From Rhodobacteraceae bacterium DSL-40 (GTDB taxonomy: Bacteria; Pseudomonadota; Alphaproteobacteria; Rhodobacterales; Rhodobacteraceae): a DNA stretch of 59,527 nt. Each line of letters opens with the position of its first letter. The first letter of the stretch is position 1. Positions 44,003 through 56,009 of the stretch are shown in pieces. The DNA is taken from positions 1 to 59,527 of the forward strand of contig QKPN01000023.1 of the NCBI GenBank assembly GCA_003258405.1. The letters run 5' to 3'. Made by a program: the position numbers and the translations under genes. Below the pieces are notes generated by a model. That model was not told the DNA's origin. It worked only from the letters and a program-made list of their open reading frames with translations, and searched no databases.

Positions 44003-44203
44003 ATGTCGCTCGACCGTTCCGTTCTTGCTTTCGCCGGGGTCATGGTACTGGTTTCCGTGCTGCTCACGGCATTCGTCTCTCCGCTCTTCGTCTGGTTCAC
44101 GGTCTTCATCGGCCTCAACATGTTCCAGTCAGCCTTCACGGGCTTCTGCCCGGCGGCGATGGCGTTCCGGAAACTCGGCGTCAAGCCCGGCACGGCGTTC
44201 TGA
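44003..44203 (+). CDS. Small DUF2892/YgaP-like membrane protein
   Basis: A 66-residue protein with two hydrophobic helices (about 6-24 and 28-47) and a Cys-Pro motif in FTGFCPAAMAFRKLG, like the C-terminal membrane part of YgaP. This family is often linked with rhodaneses and sulfide or persulfide handling. ATG 44003 has TGGAGGTTC upstream. It is the first gene after the SqrR-like operator, and the membrane-fusion gene starts three bases after its stop. Confidence 0.85.
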   Translation: MSLDRSVLAFAGVMVLVSVLLTAFVSPLFVWFTVFIGLNMFQSAFTGFCPAAMAFRKLGVKPGTAF

Positions 44204-44205
44204 CC

Positions 44206-45152
44206 ATGCGCTGGCTCGCCCTTGCCCTTGGTCTCGCCGCCAGCGCCCCGGCGGTGGCGGAGACCGTCACCATCGCGCCCGAAACCGTCACCGAATGGAA
44301 GGCGGTCTACGGCACCGTCTCGCCGCGCAACGACGTGCCGGCCCGCGCCCGCATCGGTGGCGTGGTGGAGGAACTGCTCGTGACGGAAGGCGACGCGGTC
44401 TCGGCAGGCCAGCGCATCGCCACCGTGCATGACGAAAAGATCGGTTTCCAGATCGCGGCCTATGACGCGCAGATCGCCGCGCTCAAGGCGCAGCTCGCCA
44501 CCGCCGAAACCGATCTCGAGCGCGGCCAGAGCCTGATCCAGCGCGGTGTCGTCACCGCCCAGCAGCTCGACCAGCTCCGCACCGCGGTGGACGTGACCCG
44601 CGGCCAGCTCGCCGCGGCAGAGGCAAGCCGCAATGTCGTGGTGCAGCAGGGCCAGGAGGGCGACGTGATCGCGCCGGCGGCCGGGCGGGTGCTGACCGTG
44701 CCGGTAACCCGCGGCGCGGTCATTCTCGCCGGCGAGCCCGTGGCAACCATTGGATCCGGCGGATTTTTCCTCCGCCTCGCGGTGCCCGAGCGCCATGCCG
44801 CCATGCTGAAACAGGGGGCGGCGATCCGCATCGGCACCGCCGACGGTCACCAGGAGGGCCGGCTTGCCAAGCTCTATCCCGAGATCAAGGGCGGGCGGGT
44901 GACGGCGGATGTCGAGGTCACGGACCTGCCTGACGCCTTCGTCAATGCCCGCATTCCCGTCGAACTGCCGGTCGGCGAACGCCCGGCGATCCTCGTACCC
45001 GCCACCGCGGTCGAGACCCGCTCGGGCATCGATTTCGTCACCGTGACCGAAGCCGGCACGGAGGTCGCACGGGCGGTCGTGCTCGGTGAGCCCGACGGCG
45101 ACCGCGTCGAGGTGCTGACCGGGCTTGCCGCCGGAGATGAGCTCGTTCTGCC

Positions 45153-45156
<4 letters not shown>
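44206..45156 (+). CDS. RND efflux periplasmic adaptor (membrane-fusion protein)
   Basis: A 316-residue HlyD/AcrA-type adaptor with a signal peptide (1-19, APAVA/ET), a lipoyl/biotinyl-like half (RARIGGVVEELLVTEGDAVSAGQ), a coiled coil at about 85-140 and beta-barrel and proximal domains behind. It is on the short side for AcrA-type proteins. The ATG at 44206 starts two bases after the DUF2892 stop, and the pump gene overlaps its end by four bases. It links the inner-membrane pump to an outer-membrane channel not encoded here. Confidence 0.92.
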
Positions 45157-48362
<3,206 letters not shown>

Positions 48363-48365
48363 GCC

Positions 48366-48399
48366 CCGGCACCGGGCCTTTAACATGGCCCGGTACCGG
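48366..48399 (+). terminator. Terminator after the RND pump gene
   Basis: CCGGCACCGGGCC (48366-48378) pairs with GGCCCGGTACCGG (48387-48399), 12 of 13 positions, loop TTTAACAT, four bases after the stop, then AATTTC. The remaining gap to the next gene holds nothing else clear. Confidence 0.65.
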
Positions 48400-48508
48400 A
48401 ATTTCACCCGATCGACGCCACATCTGGCGCGTTCCTCCGCCAAATGGCTTGTGCCCGGGCCGCGCATTGGCAAAGCTCCGTCACGGATCGCGAAAACGTG
48501 AGGGCAAG

Positions 48509-50332
48509 ATGGCGGAACCGGAGCAGGAGACGGCGCAAGCCTCGATCGGAGACTACGGGCTTATTGCGGATGGGCGCTCCTGCGCGCTCGTTTCGCGGAC
48601 GGGTTCGATCGACTGGCTCTGCTGGCCCCGCCTCGACAGCCCCGCCTGCTTCGCGCGCCTGCTCGGGACCGAGGACAACGGCCACTGGCTGCTCGCCCCC
48701 AAGGGCGAAAGCACTTCGCGCCGTGCCTACGAATCCTGCACGATGATCCTCGAGACCGTCCACGAAACGCCGGAGGGCTCGGTCCGGGTGACCGATTTCA
48801 TGGCGATGCCCCAGGGCGCGCCGATGGTGGTGCGCCGGGTCGAGGGGCTTTCCGGGCGCGTCGAGATGACCTGCGTCCTCTGCATCCGCGCCGATTACGG
48901 CCGCACCGTGCCTTGGGTCCAGCAGATCGGTCCGGGCGAGTGGCACGCGATCGCCGGTCCCGATCTCTTCATCTTCAAGACCGATGTCGAGATGCATGGC
49001 GAGGATCTGCGCACCGTCGGCGATTTCGAGATCGCCGCGGGCGAGGTGCGGGAATTCGTGCTCTGCCACGGCCGCTCCTTCGGCGCCGAGCCGCAGCCGG
49101 TGGAGGCGGAGGATGCGATCACCGCGACCCGCGCCTACTGGGATGCCTTCACCGACCGCATCAGGCTGCCGCGCAAGATGCGCCCCGATTGGCGCGATGC
49201 GGTGCTCCGCTCGCTGCTGACGCTGAAGGCGCTCACTTTCATTCCCTCGGGCGGCATCGCCGCGGCGGCGACCACCTCGCTGCCGGAGGAATTCGGCGGC
49301 GTGCGCAACTGGGATTACCGCTTCTGCTGGCTGCGCGACAGCGCCTTCACCCTCCAGGCCTTCCTCGAGACAGGCCTCCGGCGCGAGGCCCAGGCCTGGC
49401 GCGACTGGCTGATCCGCGCGGTGGCGGGCTCGCCGGACCAGCTGCAGATCATGTATGGCCTCGCGGGCGAGCGGGTGTTGACCGAATGGGAGGTCGACTG
49501 GCTGCCGGGCTTTGCCAACTCGCGGCCCGTGCGGGTGGGCAACGCTGCGGCAAACCAGTTCCAGCTCGACGTCTACGGCGAGGTCGCGGATGTGCTGGCG
49601 CTCGCCACCCGCCGCGGCCTCCCGCCCCACAGCCGGCAGGGGGATTACCGCAAGGTGGTGATGGATTTCCTCTCGCATGCCTGGCACAAGCCCGACGAGG
49701 GCATCTGGGAAGTGCGCGGCGACCCGCAGCATTTCGTCTATTCCAAGGTCATGGCCTGGGTCGGCTTCGACCATGCCGCGAAGGCTGCGGGCAATGACGG
49801 CGATCTCGCGGAACAGGCCCGCCTCCGGGCGCTGGCCGAAGAGGTCCATGCGGAGGTCTGCGAATGCGGCTTCAATGCGGGGCTCGGCACCTTCACGCAG
49901 TATTACGGCTCGAACACGGTCGACGCGAGCCTGCTCATGCTGCCGCTGGTGGGCTTCCTGCCACCGAAGGACCCCCGCATGATCGGCACCGTCGCTGCGA
50001 TCGAGGAGCGGCTGCTCGTGAACGGATTCCTGCTGCGCTACAAGACGGACGGCCATGACGGGCTCGAGGGCCACGAGGGCGCGTTCCTGCTCTGCTCGTT
50101 CTGGCTCGTCGAGGTCTACGCGCTGCAGGACCGGCTCGACGAGGCCGAGGCGCTGTTCGCACGGCTCCTCGCCATCGCGAACGATCTCGGCCTCCTCTCC
50201 GAGGAAGTCGATCCGAAGACCGGCAGGATGCTCGGGAACTACCCCCAGGCCTTCAGTCATGTGGGGCTCGTGATGGCCGCGCTCATCCTCACCCGCCGCC
50301 GCGACAACGACCGCACCCCGCCCCACGAATAG
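48509..50332 (+). CDS. Glycoside hydrolase family 15 protein (glucoamylase/trehalase-like)
   Basis: A 607-residue cytoplasmic protein: N-terminal beta-sandwich domain (about 10-220, IGDYGLIADGRSCALVSRTGSIDWLCWP) and an alpha/alpha barrel (230-600) with the characteristic GGVRNWDYRFCWLRDSAFTLQAFLE. Such bacterial GH15 enzymes split terminal alpha-1,4-glucose or trehalose. There is no signal peptide. ATG 48509 has GAGGGCAAG upstream. Its substrate cannot be told from sequence; no maltose, glycogen or trehalose genes lie near. A hairpin follows the stop. Confidence 0.9.
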   Translation: MAEPEQETAQASIGDYGLIADGRSCALVSRTGSIDWLCWPRLDSPACFARLLGTEDNGHWLLAPKGESTSRRAYESCTMILETVHETPEGSVRVTDFMAMPQGAPMVVRRVEGLSGRVEMTCVLCIRADYGRTVPWVQQIGPGEWHAIAGPDLFIFKTDVEMHGEDLRTVGDFEIAAGEVREFVLCHGRSFGAEPQPVEAEDAITATRAYWDAFTDRIRLPRKMRPDWRDAVLRSLLTLKALTFIPSGGIAAAATTSLPEEFGGVRNWDYRFCWLRDSAFTLQAFLETGLRREAQAWRDWLIRAVAGSPDQLQIMYGLAGERVLTEWEVDWLPGFANSRPVRVGNAAANQFQLDVYGEVADVLALATRRGLPPHSRQGDYRKVVMDFLSHAWHKPDEGIWEVRGDPQHFVYSKVMAWVGFDHAAKAAGNDGDLAEQARLRALAEEVHAEVCECGFNAGLGTFTQYYGSNTVDASLLMLPLVGFLPPKDPRMIGTVAAIEERLLVNGFLLRYKTDGHDGLEGHEGAFLLCSFWLVEVYALQDRLDEAEALFARLLAIANDLGLLSEEVDPKTGRMLGNYPQAFSHVGLVMAALILTRRRDNDRTPPHE

Positions 50333-50338
50333 CGGGCC

Positions 50339-50368
50339 CGCCCGGCGCAACCCCGCGTTCGCCGGGCG
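50339..50368 (+). terminator. Hairpin after the GH15 gene
   Basis: CGCCCGGCG (50339-50347) and CGCCGGGCG (50360-50368) pair perfectly with a 12-base loop, seven bases after the stop. A weak T-containing stretch follows (GGCTTTGCCCTTT). Confidence 0.5.
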
Positions 50369-50437
50369 CGAACGGCTTTGCCCTTTGAGCGGCGGGCCGG
50401 GCGGACTACCTTCGGGTCAGGCTACAAGGAGAGCGCC

Positions 50438-51373
50438 ATGAGCTGGAATCCTGCCCTCGACCCCGGCTGCCCCGACGATATCGGCACGGATGCGATCGAA
50501 ACCCTCATCATCCCGCGCGCCCGCGACCTCGGCGGCTTCGAGGTGCGCCGCGCCCTGCCGGCGCCGAAACGCCAGATGGTCGGTCCCTTCATCTTCTTCG
50601 ACCAGGCCGGCCCCGCCGAGTTCCTGACCGGCCAGGGCATCGATGTCCGGCCGCACCCGCATATCGGGCTCGGCACCGTCACCTATCTCTATCGCGGCGA
50701 TTTCCATCACCGCGACAGCATCGGCTCCGACCAGGTCATCACGCCCGGCGCGCTCAACTGGATGGTGGCGGGCAAGGGCGTCACCCATTCCGAACGCACC
50801 TCGGAGGCGGCACGCAAGGGCCCCAGCAGCCTCTTCGGCATCCAGACCTGGATCGCGCTGCCCGAAGACCGCGAGGACATCGCGCCGAGCTTCGAGCACC
50901 ATGGCAAGGAGGCGCTGCCGGAAATCTCGGACGGCGGCATCACCGCACGGCTGATCCTGGGCGAGGCCTATGGCGAGAGCGCGCCGGCGACGATGTATTC
51001 CGAGACCTTCTACCTCGATGTCGTGCTCGCCCCCGGTGCGCGTTTCCCGCTACCCGAGAACCACGAGGATCGCGGCCTCTACATCACCGAGGGCTCGGTC
51101 ACCGTGGCGGGCCAGGTCTTCGAGGCGGGCCGGATGATGGTCTTCCGCCCCGGCGACCGGATTACCGTCGCCGCCGGCGAGGCGGGCGCGCGTCTGATGG
51201 CGCTCGGCGGCGCGACGATGGCGGGGCCGCGCTACATCTGGTGGAACTTCGTCGCCTCCAGCCGCGACCGCATCGAGACGGCGAAGGAGGAATGGCGGGC
51301 GGCAAACTGGGGCAAGGGCCTCTTCGACCTGCCGGTGGACGACAAGGCGGAGTTCATCCCCCTGCCCGGCTGA
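50438..51373 (+). CDS. Pirin family protein
   Basis: A 311-residue bicupin. The N-terminal cupin has the pirin metal site: His73 and His75 (RPHPHIGL), His117 and Glu119 (GVTHSER). Some pirins have quercetin 2,3-dioxygenase activity or act as redox-sensing cofactors; the cellular role here is unknown. ATG 50438 is preceded by AAGGAGAGCGCC. It is a single gene between GH15 and a bidirectional terminator. Confidence 0.92.
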   Translation: MSWNPALDPGCPDDIGTDAIETLIIPRARDLGGFEVRRALPAPKRQMVGPFIFFDQAGPAEFLTGQGIDVRPHPHIGLGTVTYLYRGDFHHRDSIGSDQVITPGALNWMVAGKGVTHSERTSEAARKGPSSLFGIQTWIALPEDREDIAPSFEHHGKEALPEISDGGITARLILGEAYGESAPATMYSETFYLDVVLAPGARFPLPENHEDRGLYITEGSVTVAGQVFEAGRMMVFRPGDRITVAAGEAGARLMALGGATMAGPRYIWWNFVASSRDRIETAKEEWRAANWGKGLFDLPVDDKAEFIPLPG

Positions 51374-51395
51374 GCCGTCCTGCGCAAGGCACGAA

Positions 51396-51419
51396 ACCGG
51401 GCGCCGCGCGGCGCCCGGT
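51396..51419. terminator. Bidirectional terminator between pirin and acyl-CoA synthetase
   Basis: ACCGGGCGCC (51396-51405) and GGCGCCCGGT (51410-51419) form a perfect 10-base stem with a GCGC loop, in the 88-base gap between two convergent genes, and can serve both. Confidence 0.65.
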
Positions 51420-51461
51420 GATGTTTGCAGGGCGGAGGAGACGAGCCCCCGCCCGTGCGCC

Positions 51462-53102
51462 TCAGCTCGCGGTTTCGAGGTCCCGGGCCCTCTGGCGCAG
51501 CATGAATTTCTGCACCTTGCCGGTCGAGGTCTTCGGCAGATCCCCGAAGATGATCGTCTTCGGCGCCTTGAATCGCGCCATGTTCTGCTGGCAGAAGCCG
51601 ATCAGGTCCTTCTCCGTCGCCGCCGATCCCTCGCGCAGCCGCACGAAGGCACAAGGCGTCTCGCCCCATTTCTCGTCGGGGCGCGCGACCACCGCGGCTT
51701 CCATCACCTCGGGATGCTTGTAGAGCACGTCCTCGACCTCGATCGAGGAGATGTTCTCGCCACCGGAGATGATGATGTCCTTCGAGCGATCCTTGATCTC
51801 GATGTAGCCGTCGGGATGCATGACACCGAGATCACCCGAGGCGAACCAGCCGCCCTGGAAGGATTCGTCGGTGGCCGAGGGGTTCTTCAGATAGCCCTTC
51901 ATCACGTTGTTGCCGCGCATGAAGATCTCGCCGATCGTCTCGCCGTCGGAGGGCACCGGCTCGAGGCTGCCCGGACGGGCGATCATCAGGCCGCCCGACG
52001 CGATGCTCTGGACACCCTGGCGTGCCTTGAGCCGCGCCCGCTCGTCCCCGGAGAGGCCGTCCCACTTCTCCTGCCAGGCGCAGGACACCGAAGGCCCGTA
52101 GGTCTCGGTGAGCCCGTAGACATGGGTCACGTCGAAGCCCAGCGCCTCCATCTTGGCGATGACGGCCGCGGGGGGCGGGGCACCGCCGGTCATCACCTTG
52201 ATCCCGGCATGCAGGCCGCTCTTCAACTCGTCGGGCGCATGGACGAGCATGGCGAGCACGACGCTCGCGCCGCAGAAATGGCTTACCTTCTCGGCACGGA
52301 TGAGGTCGAAGATCGCGTCCGCCCGCACCGCACGCAGGCAGACCGCAACACCCGCCGTCGCCGCAATCGTCCAGGGGAAACACCAGCCGTTGCAATGAAA
52401 CATCGGCAGCGTCCAGAGATAGGTCGGATGCTGCGGCATGCCCCAGGTGACGATGTTCGAGAGCGCGTTCAGATAGGCGCCCCGGTGATGATAGACAACT
52501 CCCTTGGGGTTGCCGGTGGTGCCGGAGGTGTAGTTGAGGCTGACCGCCTCCCACTCGTTGGCAGGGAGCTCCCAGGCGTAGTCCTCACGGCCGCTCGCGA
52601 GCAGTTCGTCATAGGTGAGCGAGCCGACCCTGTGACCGCCGTCATAGGAGGCGTCCTCGATGTCCACCACGATGCAGCCGCGCAGCCCGGCGATATGGAT
52701 CGCGCGCTCGGCCACTTCCGAAAACTCGGGATCGACGAGGACGACCTTCGCCTCGGCATGGGTGAGGATGAAGGCAATCGCCTCGGCGTCGAGCCGGGTG
52801 TTGATGGTGTTGAGCACCGCACCCGTCATCGGCACGCCGAAATGCGCCTCGAACATCTCCGGAATGTTGGAGGCGATGATGGACACCGTGTCGCCCTTGC
52901 CGATCCCGCGTGCCTCGAGCGCGCTCGCAAACCGGCGGCACCGCGCCCAGGTCTCGGCCCAGGTCCGCCGCACCGTGCCGTGGACCACCGCGAGACGGTC
53001 GGGGTAGATCGCCGCGGTGCGCTCGATGAAGCTGACCGGCGTCAGCGGCAGGAAGTTTGCCGGATTGGGCTCAAGCCCGATCTCGTAGATGTTGTGGGTC
53101 AT
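51462..53102 (-). CDS. AMP-binding acyl-CoA synthetase (DmdB-like)
   Basis: A 546-residue adenylate-forming ligase that activates a carboxylic acid to its CoA thioester. Motifs: the AMP/ATP P-loop YTSGTTGNPKG (191-201), YGLTETYGP, FASGDLGVMHPDGYIEIKDRSKD and the catalytic Lys529 in TSTGKVQKF. Overall pattern recalls methylmercaptopropionate-CoA ligase (DmdB) and related short/medium-chain ligases of roseobacters, but DmdB activity cannot be told from general ligases by eye. ATG 53102 has GGAGGAG upstream. It lies 88 bases after the beta-oxidation fusion gene on the same strand. Confidence 0.9.
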   Translation of the reverse strand: MTHNIYEIGLEPNPANFLPLTPVSFIERTAAIYPDRLAVVHGTVRRTWAETWARCRRFASALEARGIGKGDTVSIIASNIPEMFEAHFGVPMTGAVLNTINTRLDAEAIAFILTHAEAKVVLVDPEFSEVAERAIHIAGLRGCIVVDIEDASYDGGHRVGSLTYDELLASGREDYAWELPANEWEAVSLNYTSGTTGNPKGVVYHHRGAYLNALSNIVTWGMPQHPTYLWTLPMFHCNGWCFPWTIAATAGVAVCLRAVRADAIFDLIRAEKVSHFCGASVVLAMLVHAPDELKSGLHAGIKVMTGGAPPPAAVIAKMEALGFDVTHVYGLTETYGPSVSCAWQEKWDGLSGDERARLKARQGVQSIASGGLMIARPGSLEPVPSDGETIGEIFMRGNNVMKGYLKNPSATDESFQGGWFASGDLGVMHPDGYIEIKDRSKDIIISGGENISSIEVEDVLYKHPEVMEAAVVARPDEKWGETPCAFVRLREGSAATEKDLIGFCQQNMARFKAPKTIIFGDLPKTSTGKVQKFMLRQRARDLETAS

Positions 53103-53190
53103 GTCTGCGGTGTCTCCTCCAGCAATCTGCCTGCCTTTCGCGCAATACCGGGCGCGGCAGGATCCATTCTCTTCCGGCGCGCCGGGGCCG

Positions 53191-55482
53191 TTATCCCGCC
53201 CGTGCAGGCCGGATCCGCGCGGAGGCCTCAGGCCGCCGCGCCAGTCTCATGAAGGCGGCATGCTCGAGCCCGAGCAGCGCCTCCTCCGTCACCTCCCCGG
53301 CCGCTTCGCCGCCCGTCAGCACCCAGGCGATCTCGCGCGCCGCGGCACGCTCCGCCGCACCGAGCTGCGCGGCGAATGGCGCGATCAGCGCCTCGCGGGC
53401 CGCCGCACCGCCCGGCGCGATGGCGAGCGTCCGACGGGCCGGGCGCGCTGCCACACCCGCAGCCGCCATCGCCACCGCCGCCTCCAGAACGTCGCCCCGG
53501 TGCATCACGATCTCCGTGGCCTCCGGAAGCAGCCCGGCCGCGAGCGCCTCGCGGGCCGAGCCCAGCGGCCGCGAGCGCAACAGCAGCTCGAAGGCACGCG
53601 CGGTGCCCTGCGCCGGGTCGCGCGCCAGCGCCGAGGCCAGAAGCCGCACCGTACCGCCCCAGCCCGGCATGAGACCGGCCGCGGCCTGCGTGAGCCCGAG
53701 CGCCGCCTCGGCATGGGCGGCCGCGCCATGGCAGTGGAGCGCCAGCTCGCAACCGCCGCCGAGGGCGGTGCCGGAAATCGCGGCGATGACCGGCTGATCG
53801 AGCCCGCGCAAGGCGCCGAAAAGCCTCTGGCCGCGCAGGAGCCGCGCCTCGAGCACGTCCCACGCCCCGGCCTCGATCAGTCCCGCGAGCGCGCCGCGAT
53901 CGGCCCCCGCCGCAAAGCTGCGCGGATTGCCGTTGCCGATCACCAGCGCGTCATAGGCCCGGCCCGCGACCGCAAGTGCGGCTTCGAGCGTGTCGAGCAC
54001 ATCCTCGTCGAGCACGTTCGCCTTCGTCGAAATCTCGAAACAGGCAATGCGATCGCCCAGCGCCCAGAGCCGCGCCGCGTCATTGCCGAGCAGCCTGTCG
54101 TCCGCCGCGCGGGCCCGGGCAAGCCGGTCCTTCGGTGCCCCGGCGCGCGCACCGCCCTGAAGCCGCGCCGCGCGCGCCTCCGGCCACGCCGCCGCAAGGC
54201 GCGCGGACCCGGCCGCATCGCCGGGCAGAAACGCCCTGCGCACCACCGCCTCGGGCAGGTCCGCCAGGATGCGGAACGGCCCGCGCCGCCAGCCATAGCC
54301 CAGCTCCATCGCCGCATCGACGGCATCCGGCCCGCGCGCGATCGAGGACGTGTGCTCCACCGCATAGTCGAGGATGGAGCCGAGCACGGCGCGGGCATAG
54401 GCGCCGAAGGCCGAGCCGTCGGCCAGCAGCGCGGCAAGATCGCGCCCCTCGCCCGGCAACCGGATCGACGCCTCCTGCGGGCGATAGTCGCCGGTCTGGA
54501 AGTCGATAACCTCGCGCGTGCCGTCCGCGCCCCTGCGGTAGAAGCCCGCGCGGGACTTGCGGCCGAACCGGCCCGCCGCGATCATGCCCTGAACCGCCGC
54601 CGAAGCCGGCAGATCGAAGCGGTTGATCGTGTCCTCGTCCGGCAGCGCGCGCATGAGCGACCCCCAGATATGCGGGATCACGTCGATGCCGATGAGATCG
54701 AGCAGCCCGAAGACGCCGGTCCGCGGCACACCGAAAGCCGTCTGGACCGCATCGGCCTCCTCGGCACCGAGCCCGAGCCGCAGCGCCTCGATCACCGAGA
54801 CCGACATCCAGGTGCAGCCGATCCGGTTGGCGATGAAACCCGGCGTGTCCCGGCAGTCGATCACCGTCTTGCCGAGCACGCGGCGCCCGGCCGCCGCAAG
54901 CCCCGCCGCCGGGCTGCCAGGCTCGGCCACGAGCTCCAGAAGCTCCATGTGGCGCGGCGGATTGAAGAAATGCGTGATGGCGAAATGCGCCGCGAACCCC
55001 GCGCCAAACCCCTCCACGAGGGCGGCGCGCGGAAGGGTCGAGGTGTTCGAGGAGACAAGCGCGCCGGGTTTCCGCACCGCCTCGATGCGCGCATAGAGAT
55101 CGCGCTTGATCGCGATATCCTCGATCACCGCCTCGATGATCCAGTCCGCCTGCGCCAGCCTGTCGAGATGATCCTCGACATTGCCGGTGCTCACGAGCGC
55201 CACCGGGCCCTCCCCCATGAAGCCGCCCGCGCGGAGCTGCGCCGCGATACCCGCCTCGGCGCGGGCATCGCGCCGGCCCTTGTCCGCCGGAATGTCGAGC
55301 AGATCCACCGGCACCCCGGCATTGGCGAACTGCGCCGCGATGCCCGCCCCCATGCTGCCCGCACCGATGACGGCGGCGCGGGAGAGGCCGCTCTGCGCGA
55401 CGGCCCAGGCCTGCCGGAACGGCGTTGGTCGGGGGCCGGATGTGCTTGCGCCGCGCGGCGCCTCGGTCAGTGCATCGGTCAC
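53191..55482 (-). CDS. Fused 3-hydroxyacyl-CoA dehydrogenase/enoyl-CoA hydratase (FadN-like)
   Basis: A 763-residue enzyme with the hydroxyacyl-CoA dehydrogenase part first: NAD motif AVIGAGSMGAGIA (about 37-49), THFFNPPRHMELLE catalytic region, and RFGRKSRAGFY. The C-terminal part is crotonase-like (ISGTALGGGCELALHCHGAA, LMPGWGGT). This order is that of Bacillus FadN, opposite to FadB. It performs hydration/oxidation in beta-oxidation. The start is GTG 55482 with GAGGACG upstream; no earlier ATG fits. The C-terminal domain is rather alanine-rich and diverged, so hydratase activity should not be taken for granted. Confidence 0.88.
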   Translation of the reverse strand: MTDALTEAPRGASTSGPRPTPFRQAWAVAQSGLSRAAVIGAGSMGAGIAAQFANAGVPVDLLDIPADKGRRDARAEAGIAAQLRAGGFMGEGPVALVSTGNVEDHLDRLAQADWIIEAVIEDIAIKRDLYARIEAVRKPGALVSSNTSTLPRAALVEGFGAGFAAHFAITHFFNPPRHMELLELVAEPGSPAAGLAAAGRRVLGKTVIDCRDTPGFIANRIGCTWMSVSVIEALRLGLGAEEADAVQTAFGVPRTGVFGLLDLIGIDVIPHIWGSLMRALPDEDTINRFDLPASAAVQGMIAAGRFGRKSRAGFYRRGADGTREVIDFQTGDYRPQEASIRLPGEGRDLAALLADGSAFGAYARAVLGSILDYAVEHTSSIARGPDAVDAAMELGYGWRRGPFRILADLPEAVVRRAFLPGDAAGSARLAAAWPEARAARLQGGARAGAPKDRLARARAADDRLLGNDAARLWALGDRIACFEISTKANVLDEDVLDTLEAALAVAGRAYDALVIGNGNPRSFAAGADRGALAGLIEAGAWDVLEARLLRGQRLFGALRGLDQPVIAAISGTALGGGCELALHCHGAAAHAEAALGLTQAAAGLMPGWGGTVRLLASALARDPAQGTARAFELLLRSRPLGSAREALAAGLLPEATEIVMHRGDVLEAAVAMAAAGVAARPARRTLAIAPGGAAAREALIAPFAAQLGAAERAAAREIAWVLTGGEAAGEVTEEALLGLEHAAFMRLARRPEASARIRPARAG

Positions 55483-55518
55483 GGGGATCGTCCTCGCCGT
55501 CTCGGCGTCAGTTTCGGG

Positions 55519-55965
55519 TCAGGCGGCCTTTTCGCGGCGGGCGCGCGAGGTGGTCTTCACCACCGCCTCGCCCTCGACGACAACGCTGTTGCCGACGGAG
55601 CAGACCGTCTCGAGCACGGCCCGGCACCGATCCAGGACGAGCTCCTTCACCGTCACCACGGCATCCACCGTGTCGCCCGGCCGCACCGGCCCGACGAAAC
55701 GCATCTGCTGCGAGACATAGATCGTGCCCGGTCCGGGCAGCCGGTTGGCAATCGCCGCCGAGATCGTGCTCGCGGTGAGGAAACCATGCGCGATCCGGCC
55801 GCCGAACGGCGTCGTCTTGGCGAAGTTCTCGTTGATGTGGATCGCGTTGTTGTCGCCCGAGGCGCCTGCGAAAAGGATGATGTCGGCCTCGGTGATCGTC
55901 TTCGAGAACCGGGCGCTCATGCCCACCTCGAGATCCTCGATGTCATAGCCGTTGAGCTCGTTCAT
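55519..55965 (-). CDS. MaoC-type (R)-specific enoyl-CoA hydratase
   Basis: A 148-residue hot-dog-fold protein. The catalytic Asp and His are in FAGASGDNNAIHINENFA (Asp near residue 39, His near 44), the signature of (R)-hydratases such as PhaJ. It would hydrate enoyl-CoA to (R)-3-hydroxyacyl-CoA, giving a route to polyhydroxyalkanoate or an alternative stereochemistry to FadN. ATG 55965 has AAGGA nine bases upstream. It sits between the ETF-quinone oxidoreductase and the FadN-like gene. Confidence 0.92.
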   Translation of the reverse strand: MNELNGYDIEDLEVGMSARFSKTITEADIILFAGASGDNNAIHINENFAKTTPFGGRIAHGFLTASTISAAIANRLPGPGTIYVSQQMRFVGPVRPGDTVDAVVTVKELVLDRCRAVLETVCSVGNSVVVEGEAVVKTTSRARREKAA

Positions 55966-56009
55966 GGTCTCTGTTCCTTGCTCGGGGGCGCATTTGCGGA
56001 GCCCGGTCG

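Noticed and set aside
51462-53102. Naming the ligase dmdB outright
   Set aside because: Short- and medium-chain acyl-CoA ligases share all motifs I can see; a phylogeny would be needed.
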